DNA of 40,623 bases from contig NZ_NPFY01000046.1 of NCBI RefSeq assembly GCF_002259415.1, forward strand, positions 1 to 40,623, given 5' to 3'. Below, piece after piece: positions 16,422 through 23,976 of the stretch (its first letter is position 1; every line of letters begins with the position of its first letter). The DNA is from Rhodococcus sp. 14-2470-1b (GTDB lineage Bacteria; Actinomycetota; Actinomycetes; Mycobacteriales; Mycobacteriaceae). The notes below the pieces were generated by a model that saw only the letters and a list, made by a program, of their open reading frames with translations, was not told where the DNA came from and did not search any database. The translations under genes and the position numbers were made by a program.

Positions 16422-19400
16422 TCAGTCCAGACCGAATCCGATGTCCCGACCAGGTTCGTTGGGATCCGGAGGCGGGAGTTTCCGATCTCGGTCCGGGCGG
16501 CCGGTGCCGGGTTCGCGGTGTTCGGGTGGGGCGGACAGTCCGCGACGGGGCCGATCCGGGTCGACTGCCTCGACGCTCGACGATGATGCGCGCTGCAACG
16601 CTTCTACTTCGGCCTGACGCATCATCGCGCGGACGTTGTCGGCGCTCCCCATCCCGAGTTCCTCGACGTACGCCGGGGTGGGGTTGAGCATCAGCGACCA
16701 CCCCGGCTGTCGTCCCTTCGCTGCTGCGCGTTCGGCACGGGCAGCGTCCCGGGCGACGGCTTCGGGACTGGTCTCGGCCTCCTTGATCTCCCGCCGTAGC
16801 CGGGCGACTTCGTTCGAGAGATCCTTCAGCTGAACGGCTTTCGGAAAATCGGATAACTCGACCAGTTCGAGGTCGTCGAGGCGTTGCTCGTCTCGATCGA
16901 GTGAACGTTCGGCTTTCGCCAGGTCCGTGTCGACGGTGTACGCCATGTTCTCCACCCGCGTGAGCAGGCCGAACGCATGTTGGCTGCGGTCACCGTCTCC
17001 GATCCTCGGATACAGATCGTGCGCTTCGATCACCTTCGTCGACGACCCGAGCCCGGAGAACGACAGATACAGCGCACTTGCCTGTGCCGGGCGAGAGGCC
17101 TCGATCGGGAATCCGCTCATCTCCGCGATCACCATCGATTTGGCCAACCCTTCGCCCTTGAGGGCCTGGTAGGTGCCCTGCAACGCTATGGCCATCGCAT
17201 TCGCTGCGTCGCTGCGTTTGTCGTAAAACACCCCGCGGATGGTCATGCCGGGCCACTGCTCGACCTCGCGCCGGCCTTTGAGGATCGGTGCTGCTTCGGT
17301 CAATTGGGCAACCCGCTGGCGTCCCCGCGGTACTTCGCGGCGCAGCCGGTCGCGGTCACGTTCGATGGAGCGTTGCTCGGCGAAATGCGAATCCGCCTCG
17401 GACTGGAGCTCCTGGAGCTGGGAGTCCAGTTCGATCTGCTGGATGTACCGATCATCGCCGGTGGCGAGGGCTTTGGTCATGGCCGAGTTCTCGGCGAGCG
17501 AGTCGCTGTCGAGATCGACCACGCGCCGCATCGACCGGTCCGCTTTCTTGAGCTGTTCGATGAAGTGTGCCTTGCGGTGCACGGTCTGCCACATGACGGT
17601 GTCGAAGGTCTTCTCGGCGACGTAGTTGAATACCTTGACATGGGCGTTCTGGTTGCCCTGCCGGATGATTCGGCCCTCACGCTGTTCGAGGTCGGCCGGT
17701 CGCCACGGCACATCGACGTGGTGCAGCGCGATCGCGCGATCCTGAATGTTGGTGCCGGTGCCCATCTTCTCCGTGGACCCGAACACCACCGACACCCGTC
17801 CGGTGCGGCACATCTCGAACAAGCGGGCCTTCTCCGACGGCTTCGGATAGTCGTGGACATAGGCGATCTGGGTGGGCTCCATGCCGCCGGTGAGCAACTC
17901 CTCCCTGATCCCCTCATAGATCGACCACGACCCGTCGGCTTTCGGGGTGGATCGGTCGCAGAACACGATCTGCAACGCACCCGGTATCGGCTGCGGTTCA
18001 CCGGAGGCATCGAGGTAGACGTTCTCGCTCGATTCGTTGTGCACCTGAAGAATTCGTTGCGCAACGATGTGCGCGCGCGAATGCTCCGGCGGGGCCGGGT
18101 CCATGTGCGCGACCCTCGGGTCGAGGGTGGCGTTGCGACCGTCGTTGGCGACCTTGAGGGCGTTGTCGAGATCAGGCCGTTTGACGTCGGCGTGATCGGC
18201 CCGGTAGCCCAGATCGGCGATGAAGTCCTGCACTTCCAGCGCCGGGGTGAAGGTGACGTCGGTGTTGCGGCCACCGTCCTTGACCGGCAGGTTCGCCGGC
18301 ACCTGATCACGAGTAACGGCGTCGGTGTACACGCTGGTCATGCCGATGAGATCACCGACGTTGGTGAATTCACCGACCCGGGTGATGGCCCGCAGTCTCG
18401 ATCCGGACGAGTTCAGCTCGACTCGTTCGACGGTGTCGGTGAACGTCGCCCCCCAGTCGTTGATCGAGGCCACCCCGGCGTCCTCGAGGAGATCCGGACG
18501 CAGGTAGTGCTGCATCACCCACAGCTCGGCGAGCGAGTTCGCGACCGGGGTGCCGGTGGCAAACGTGGCCACACGCTCGACGTACTCCTCCGGCGGGATG
18601 CCCTTGGTGATCGCTTCCTCGCGGCGCATCGACCGCAGATAGTTCAGCTTGAGGTCCATGTCGGTGGCCCGGTGCGAGCCTTCGTTGGCGAGCTCGGTGA
18701 CCCCGGATGCGCGGGCGAGGTTCTTGAACTCGTGGGCCTCGTCGACGAACAGGTAGTCGCAGCCCGATGCCTCGAACGTCAGCCCGCGATCTTTCCCGGC
18801 CTGTTCGAGAGCAGTCGCGAGCTTTTCCTCGAGCCTGGCCTTCATCGCTTCGAGCCGTTTCTTGGTCTGACGTCCCTCGACATCGCCCAGATCTGCATCG
18901 ATGGCCTGGACCTGGCTGCGGATGTACTCGGCTTTCGTGCCGGGATCGACCCCGATGGAGGAGAACGCCGACCGAGGCACGATGACCATGTCCCAGTCCT
19001 GTGAGGCGGACTGTGCGACGAGCAATCGGCGCCCTTCGGCGTCGGTGGCCGCCGATCCGGAGAGGATCCGCGCACCGGGATACCACTGGCCGGCTTCGCG
19101 GACGACCTGGTCGATGATGTGGTTGGGCACCACCACCCACGGCTTGTCGGCCAACCCGAGGCGCTTGAGCTCCATCGCGCCCATCAAGATGGTGCCGGTC
19201 TTTCCGGCCCCGACGACGTGATCGAGCAGCACCGTCGGCTCGGAGACGATCCGCGCGGCGGCGTCGCGTTGGTACGGGTACGGCGAGAACTTCTCACCCA
19301 GGCCGGGGAAGTCCATGTGCGCACCCGAATGTACTGGTGCGACAAGGGAGTTGAACTTGTCGTTGTAGATGTCGAGGAGCTGTTCGCGGCGCACCTCGTC

Positions 19401-22400
19401 GGAGTGCAACGCCCACTGCCCGAATTCTTGGGACAGCCGCCGCGCCTTCGACTGCGCCGCGCGGGTAGCGGCATCGTGAATGCCCGGTGCCCCGGCACTC
19501 TCGCGGAACTCCTTGGAGGTGGCGATCTCGATCGGGTCGCTGTTGAGCAGGTCGGTGAGCAGTTCCTGCCACTCGTAGTCACCGGAGCGCATTCCGGCGT
19601 TGCCGATGCCGCGGTCTTCGGCGGGCCGGTGCTCGAAGTTGTACTTCGTCGACCACGATCCACGTTTGGGTACCAGGCCCCACTTGAGGTGCTGCTCGCC
19701 CACACCGGGGTAGGCCTCCACCGATACCGCCCAGCGCCCCGATGCCCGCTCGATGGTGACCGGGACATCGGCCGGCACCTCGAAGGTCTCGCGGACGAAC
19801 TGGGTGTAGGTCTCGATCGGTACCCACGGCGCACCGAGGGAGACATCGACATCGGTCTTGCGCGGAGGGATGACCGCGGTCAGTGCGTCGACGTTGGCTT
19901 GGTAGCGGGGATCGAGGGCGGCGATCTCTTCGGCGTCGGCGAGTTTGGTGCGGACATTGCCCGACAGATACGTCGACGATGACACCCACCGGGTCGGGTC
20001 GGTCAGCGTGCGGAAAGCACGTCTTTCCATCTGTGTCTCGGCCTGCTCGACGGTGGTGCCGAGTAGTTCGGCGATCCGCCCGACGTCGAGGCGGGCTTGC
20101 TCGTCGAGGCTGATGGCCATCGCCTCGTCGACCGTCTCGGCGTGGCTGCGCAGCTCACGCGAGTGCAGGACGTCGGTGTGGAAGATCGCCGCCTTGCGGG
20201 CGGTCATGGTCTCCTCGTCGAAGTGCTCGAGGGAGAGCACCGCTGCGAACGTCGGATCGGTGCGCAGGGCCTTGCCGAGATGGCTCTGCAGCTTGGTGGG
20301 CTGGCGGGGGTTGATCCACGCATCGTCGGAGAGCCGGTCGTAGACGTCTTCGGGAACCTCTCCGGCATACGGATCTCCGGCGATCCCTTCGTCCTTACGC
20401 CAGGTGTCGATCAGCTTCGCCAGAGCGGCGTCGTGCTGCGATTCGGTGAGGTCCTTGGGTATCGACATCTTGAACCGGTTGATCGGGCCGTAGCGGGCAA
20501 CGTAGGCGTCGTACTGCTCGCCCAGGATCTCCCGCAAGGCTTGGCGCTGACTGGGGTCGGTGGGGCCGCGTTGAGCATCGATCAGGGCATGGGTGGTGTC
20601 GCGGAGCGCGAGCAGCTCGCCCCATTCGGCGACCTGCTTGGCTCCGCGAGTGTTCACCGCCTCCCAGTCGCGGGAGTTCCAGCGTTCGATGGTCTCCATC
20701 TGCGCGTCGTGCCGCAGCGTTCCCACCGCGAGCTCGTCCTGCGCCGGTCCGTTCCCGATCGCCAGCAGTCCGCGCTCGAAGTCCTCCCGGGTGGGCCCGA
20801 GGGTGTCGCGCCACGATGCGGTGAGCCTGAGCCCGTCGGTCTTGGCGACATCGACGATCGCGGTGAGTCGATCGTCGACCAGGGAAGCGAGGTCGACGTC
20901 GCTGTCGGGGGCGTCGACGGACAGAGTCTCGTTCCCGTACTGGCCGTGCCCGACCCGCAGCTCACCGAGCACCCATTCCGGGTGATCGGTGTAGACGGCA
21001 TTGATCGGCACACCCTTGTCCTCGCCGGCATCATCGAGTGCAGTGGCGTTCTCGAGCTGCAAGAACCGCTCGGTCAGCGGCGCAGGCTTCACCCCGTCGG
21101 CACGGCGACGCAACACGAGAATGTCGGTGACGACCTCCGTCCCAGCGACACGCCGAAACGCGTTGGACGGCAACCTCACTGCCCCGACGAGGTCGCCGAG
21201 GGCGGCAATGTCGCGGCGGGCACGCTGGTTCTGCGCGTCGAGGGTGAAGCGGGAGGTCAGGACGGTGACGTACCCGCCGGGTGCGGTCATCGCCAACGAT
21301 TTGACGATGAAATGGTTGTGGATCGAGTGCTTGGCCTGGTTGTGAACCGGGTCGTAGAGCCGATAGTCCCCGAACGGGACGTTGCCGATCGCCGCAGTGA
21401 ACGAGGACGCCGGCGCGGTGGTCTTCTCGAATCCCTCGCCGCGGATCTGCGCCGACGGATTCAACGCGGCAGCGATCGCGGCAGTGGTGGCATCGAGCTC
21501 CACCCCGACCATCTGCGCCGACCCGGGGGAGTGGGCGATGAATGTTCCCGACCCGCAACCTGGTTCGAGAACACGGCCACCGGAGAACCCCGCCCGGATC
21601 GTCGCCTTCCACATCGCCGCGGCGATCGCCGGGTCGGTGTAGTGAGCGTTGAGGATGGTCCGCTGCGCCTGCGCCCACGCGGTGTCGTCCAGCAGCGAGC
21701 GGATCTGCTCGCGCTCGGCCGCCCAATCGTCGCGGCGCGGGTCGAACACCTGCGGTGTCGCACCCCAACTCGACCACCTGGCCAACACTGCCTGCTCGTC
21801 GGCGGTGGCATAGCGATCCTGCGCGGTCACAGCCGCCAGTACCCGTAGGGCCTCGATGTTCGCTGCCACACGGGCTTTCGCTCCGGAGGGCACCAGGATG
21901 TCGGTGCCGGGCCGGAAGTCCACGGGCTCGACGTTCCACAGACGTTCGGCGACGGTCTGCGTGTCGACCGGCATCCCTTCGGTGGTGTCCGGCACTGCGA
22001 TCTCCGGGGAGACGGGGACAGTCTCGGATACCGGCACAGTCGTCTCCGGCACCGGTTGGGCTGTGGGGGAGTCGATCTCGACGCTGGGCGGGGGAGTGCT
22101 CTGCGCGCCGAGGAGTTGGTCGACGCGGCGACCGTCGACGGCGATCAGGTGCCGACTCTGGTTGCCGTAGCTCACCGCTGCAGCGTGATCGTCGGGCCCG
22201 AGAGTCTTCTGATTCTCTTCCGGAATCAACGACACATCACCCGCACGCCGCAGCTCCATCAACGCGCCGGTGACCTGGTCGGCGGTCAGCGTTCCGTCGA
22301 GGTCGGCGCGGATCCGCGCCAGCCGCACATACGCCTCCTCCTCACGCGCCAACCGGCCGTAGGCATCACGCACCAACTCTGTCGCCGACGGAGCCTGCAC

Positions 22401-23291
22401 TGGAACGTCGACGGCGACGTCCGGGGCGACCTCCGGTTCGGGCTCGAGCACGCGCGTCTGCCGAAATGCGGCGTCGGCGGCGAGGATCTCCGGATCGACC
22501 GGTGCCGGGAGCGGTGTGCCGCCGATCTCGGTGCCGGCCGGGTCGATCGGTGCGGCCCCGTCGGCGTCGAACGAGAACAGATCCAGTTGGGCGTCGGATT
22601 CGCTGCGGCGGGTTACTTTCCGCTTGCCGCGTGCTCGGCCACTCTCTCGTCGAGCTGGCTGGTGAACGATGGATACAGCGGGTGGCTCTGCGATGTCGGG
22701 TAGGGCTCGTTGTCCTCGATCCTCGCCGCTATCAGATGCGCTGCGTAGTAGAGGAACTGCACCGGTCGGCCCTTCCACAGTTGATCGGTCAGCCGGTCCG
22801 CTTCCTTGTCCGGGTCCGCGCAGTTGAGCGGGTTGCGCCAGCGCTCCGGATCGCTCTTGTGGACCTGAATCCGCGCCTGGTCCCGTTCCGCTTCCGCTTC
22901 CGGGCTCTCCTGGTCCGGTGGGTAGGCCTCCATCTCCGGCGGGAGCTGGCCGTAGATCTCCTCGTTGATCACGAAGTCCGTCGCCTGCGCCCACGCCTGG
23001 TTGATCATCCCGACGTTCTCCATGTACGGGGGCGGCTGGCCGTTGTCGCGCATGTAGCGTTGCAGCACTTGCTGTTCCATGACGATCTTCATGTTGTCGA
23101 TCCGCTCCGCGATCCGCTCGCTCTCGGTCTCGAGGAACGCCTGCTGATCGTCCGGGCTCAGCTCCTGCGGCAATCCCTGGTGCTCCAAGTAGAGCTTCAT
23201 TATCTCCTGCGTTATCGGGTCGATCATGGGTGTCACTGTCCTCTGTCTCGGCGAACAAATCGAGTTGGAAATCGTCGGAATCTTTGGCCAC
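16422..23291 (-). CDS. Giant N6-adenine methylase / SNF2-type helicase
   Basis: The frame gives up to 2,289 residues from GTG 23291, which follows a good AGGAG site and encodes VAKDSDDFQLDLFAETE. Order: a QLDLF element, a low-complexity stretch overlapping another gene (22613-23227), a second QLDLF, a winged-helix-like part, an SAM-dependent methylase (RVLEPGCGSGTF for SAM; IGNVPFGDY as the NPPY-type motif near 21380), and a superfamily 2 helicase (GAGKTGT near 19205, DEAHEFKNL near 18740, GTPVANS, EQREGRIIRQGNQN near 17670). This matches the plasmid/phage 'N12-class methylase plus helicase' group (COG4646-like), thought to protect or remodel transferred DNA. The N-terminus is uncertain: residues encoded over 22613-23227 look like a shadow frame, yet no ATG/GTG/TTG lies between 22613 and the second QLDLF. 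Confidence 0.85.
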   Translation of the reverse strand: MAKDSDDFQLDLFAETEDSDTHDRPDNAGDNEALLGAPGIAAGAEPGRSAGVPRDRERADRGADRQHEDRHGTASAATLHARQRPAAPVHGERRDDQPGVGAGDGLRDQRGDLRPAPAGDGGLPTGPGEPGSGSGTGPGADSGPQERSGALAQPAQLRGPGQGSGPADRSTVEGPTGAVPLLRSASDSGEDRGQRALPDIAEPPAVSIVHQPARRESGRARGKRKVTRRSESDAQLDLFSFDADGAAPIDPAGTEIGGTPLPAPVDPEILAADAAFRQTRVLEPEPEVAPDVAVDVPVQAPSATELVRDAYGRLAREEEAYVRLARIRADLDGTLTADQVTGALMELRRAGDVSLIPEENQKTLGPDDHAAAVSYGNQSRHLIAVDGRRVDQLLGAQSTPPPSVEIDSPTAQPVPETTVPVSETVPVSPEIAVPDTTEGMPVDTQTVAERLWNVEPVDFRPGTDILVPSGAKARVAANIEALRVLAAVTAQDRYATADEQAVLARWSSWGATPQVFDPRRDDWAAEREQIRSLLDDTAWAQAQRTILNAHYTDPAIAAAMWKATIRAGFSGGRVLEPGCGSGTFIAHSPGSAQMVGVELDATTAAIAAALNPSAQIRGEGFEKTTAPASSFTAAIGNVPFGDYRLYDPVHNQAKHSIHNHFIVKSLAMTAPGGYVTVLTSRFTLDAQNQRARRDIAALGDLVGAVRLPSNAFRRVAGTEVVTDILVLRRRADGVKPAPLTERFLQLENATALDDAGEDKGVPINAVYTDHPEWVLGELRVGHGQYGNETLSVDAPDSDVDLASLVDDRLTAIVDVAKTDGLRLTASWRDTLGPTREDFERGLLAIGNGPAQDELAVGTLRHDAQMETIERWNSRDWEAVNTRGAKQVAEWGELLALRDTTHALIDAQRGPTDPSQRQALREILGEQYDAYVARYGPINRFKMSIPKDLTESQHDAALAKLIDTWRKDEGIAGDPYAGEVPEDVYDRLSDDAWINPRQPTKLQSHLGKALRTDPTFAAVLSLEHFDEETMTARKAAIFHTDVLHSRELRSHAETVDEAMAISLDEQARLDVGRIAELLGTTVEQAETQMERRAFRTLTDPTRWVSSSTYLSGNVRTKLADAEEIAALDPRYQANVDALTAVIPPRKTDVDVSLGAPWVPIETYTQFVRETFEVPADVPVTIERASGRWAVSVEAYPGVGEQHLKWGLVPKRGSWSTKYNFEHRPAEDRGIGNAGMRSGDYEWQELLTDLLNSDPIEIATSKEFRESAGAPGIHDAATRAAQSKARRLSQEFGQWALHSDEVRREQLLDIYNDKFNSLVAPVHSGAHMDFPGLGEKFSPYPYQRDAAARIVSEPTVLLDHVVGAGKTGTILMGAMELKRLGLADKPWVVVPNHIIDQVVREAGQWYPGARILSGSAATDAEGRRLLVAQSASQDWDMVIVPRSAFSSIGVDPGTKAEYIRSQVQAIDADLGDVEGRQTKKRLEAMKARLEEKLATALEQAGKDRGLTFEASGCDYLFVDEAHEFKNLARASGVTELANEGSHRATDMDLKLNYLRSMRREEAITKGIPPEEYVERVATFATGTPVANSLAELWVMQHYLRPDLLEDAGVASINDWGATFTDTVERVELNSSGSRLRAITRVGEFTNVGDLIGMTSVYTDAVTRDQVPANLPVKDGGRNTDVTFTPALEVQDFIADLGYRADHADVKRPDLDNALKVANDGRNATLDPRVAHMDPAPPEHSRAHIVAQRILQVHNESSENVYLDASGEPQPIPGALQIVFCDRSTPKADGSWSIYEGIREELLTGGMEPTQIAYVHDYPKPSEKARLFEMCRTGRVSVVFGSTEKMGTGTNIQDRAIALHHVDVPWRPADLEQREGRIIRQGNQNAHVKVFNYVAEKTFDTVMWQTVHRKAHFIEQLKKADRSMRRVVDLDSDSLAENSAMTKALATGDDRYIQQIELDSQLQELQSEADSHFAEQRSIERDRDRLRREVPRGRQRVAQLTEAAPILKGRREVEQWPGMTIRGVFYDKRSDAANAMAIALQGTYQALKGEGLAKSMVIAEMSGFPIEASRPAQASALYLSFSGLGSSTKVIEAHDLYPRIGDGDRSQHAFGLLTRVENMAYTVDTDLAKAERSLDRDEQRLDDLELVELSDFPKAVQLKDLSNEVARLRREIKEAETSPEAVARDAARAERAAAKGRQPGWSLMLNPTPAYVEELGMGSADNVRAMMRQAEVEALQRASSSSVEAVDPDRPRRGLSAPPEHREPGTGRPDRDRKLPPPDPNEPGRDIGFGLD
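22613..23227 (-). CDS. Conserved-looking hypothetical protein nested in the methylase-helicase frame
   Basis: A 204-residue protein from ATG 23227 (GTG 23236 possible): MIDPITQEIMKLYLEHQGLP and onward, with strongly G/C-ending codons throughout, many Met/Gln/Glu residues and a balanced composition, so it is certainly coding. It contains a helical N-half (AFLETESERIAERIDNMKIVMEQQVLQRYM) and LWKGRPVQFLYYAAHLIAARI near the C-terminus. It ends AASGK-TAA at 22613. It lies wholly inside the open frame of the giant gene, in another frame. GAGG is 12 bases before the ATG. No family is recognised. Confidence 0.75.
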   Translation of the reverse strand: MIDPITQEIMKLYLEHQGLPQELSPDDQQAFLETESERIAERIDNMKIVMEQQVLQRYMRDNGQPPPYMENVGMINQAWAQATDFVINEEIYGQLPPEMEAYPPDQESPEAEAERDQARIQVHKSDPERWRNPLNCADPDKEADRLTDQLWKGRPVQFLYYAAHLIAARIEDNEPYPTSQSHPLYPSFTSQLDERVAEHAASGK

Positions 23292-23401
23292 GGTGTGCGC
23301 TCCTGAAGTCGGGCGAGACGTCTGTGCGACCCGCACTGCCCGGGAACGGGCAGGGATCGTTAACGTCGTCGTCGGCCGGAGACGCACTCTCCGGCCACAT
23401 C

Positions 23402-23435
23402 GGACCTGGTGGGTCTAGCCGGACCCACCAGGTCC
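23402..23435. terminator. Strong hairpin upstream of methylase-helicase
   Basis: Perfect 14-bp stem GGACCTGGTGGGTC / GACCCACCAGGTCC with a six-base loop, about 110 bases before the GTG start. There is no T-run on the leftward strand. It could be a terminator or attenuator closing the coupling-protein operon, or an mRNA structure. Confidence 0.55.
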
Positions 23436-23467
23436 CCTCGGTCGATCGAATCGGTAGTTGTGTCAGG

Positions 23468-23511
23468 CTCCACCCAAATCGTCAAGATATGTTGACGATT
23501 TGGGTGGAGCG
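23468..23511. promoter_or_regulatory. 44-bp perfect inverted repeat enclosing the operator palindrome
   Basis: Nineteen-bp arms (23468-23486 and 23493-23511) with the six-base centre GATATG. Its inner 18 bases (23480-23497) are the operator CGTCAAGATATGTTGACG. It starts one base beyond the stop of the DUF4913 gene and precedes the methylase-helicase. As RNA it is a very stable hairpin; as DNA it is a repressor site extended to 44 bp. Confidence 0.7.
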
Positions 23512-23973
23512 TCAGTCGAGCCCGTCGAACCAGCCCGCTGGGGGCAGAGTCAACGTTCGTCGTAGCGGCGGGGTCGTGACGTGCTTGTCTCTGCTGCACA
23601 GATACATCGGGCCACCGTCCGGATCGAGCAGTACTCGCAGCATCGGGTCGGCGTCGTGGATCCACCAGGCACTCGGAGCCCCGAGATTTTCGCTCGCTTC
23701 CGCGCCCTCCCACGCCAGCCACAGATCACGCAGGCGTCGCACCACTTCGTCGTGTCGCCACCACTCGGGACAGAACACTCGCCCGCTTTTACCGGCGGTG
23801 CCGCTGAGCTTGCGGGTGATCAAAGTCGCGAACCAGGTGTCGAACCAGTCGAACATCGACTCGTACTGCCGCTCCGGTGCCGACGGCTCCTCGTCCGGGC
23901 CGCCCTCCGCCGGGTCGAAGTCGTCGAATGCGGTCACAGGCTCCGCCGGGTCGAAGTCGTCGAATGCGGTCAC
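23512..23973 (-). CDS. DUF4913 family protein
   Basis: 153 residues. The core FDWFDTWFATLITRKL, then RVFCPEWWRHDEVVRRLRDLWLAWEG, SAWWIHDADPMLRVLLDPDGGPMYLC is the DUF4913 signature (C-P-x-W-W-x-H; W-W...H-D-P...LLDP-x-GP) of actinobacterial plasmid proteins. Function is unknown; it regularly accompanies coupling proteins. The GTG start overlaps the coupling protein's stop as GTGA. The first 22 residues contain TAFDDFDPAE twice because of an exact 36-bp tandem duplication, so a second in-frame GTG start exists. Confidence 0.8.
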   Translation of the reverse strand: MTAFDDFDPAEPVTAFDDFDPAEGGPDEEPSAPERQYESMFDWFDTWFATLITRKLSGTAGKSGRVFCPEWWRHDEVVRRLRDLWLAWEGAEASENLGAPSAWWIHDADPMLRVLLDPDGGPMYLCSRDKHVTTPPLRRTLTLPPAGWFDGLD

Positions 23974-23976
23974 AGG
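23905..23976. repeat. Exact 36-bp tandem duplication
   Basis: The unit at 23905-23940 is repeated identically at 23941-23976. It spans the coupling-protein stop/DUF4913 start junction and duplicates 12 codons and the GTGA start region. Confidence 0.9.

Noticed and set aside
16977..21848. Long rightward frames opposite the methylase-helicase
   Set aside because: They mirror the coding strand in the antisense direction; compositions (Arg, Gly, Val, Asp, His) match GC-skew shadow frames.
1836..23497. Strict ~7-kb periodicity of the palindromes
   Set aside because: Only four loci with spacings varying by almost 1 kb, and no copy was found near the next expected position at about 30.6 kb, so periodicity is not claimed.
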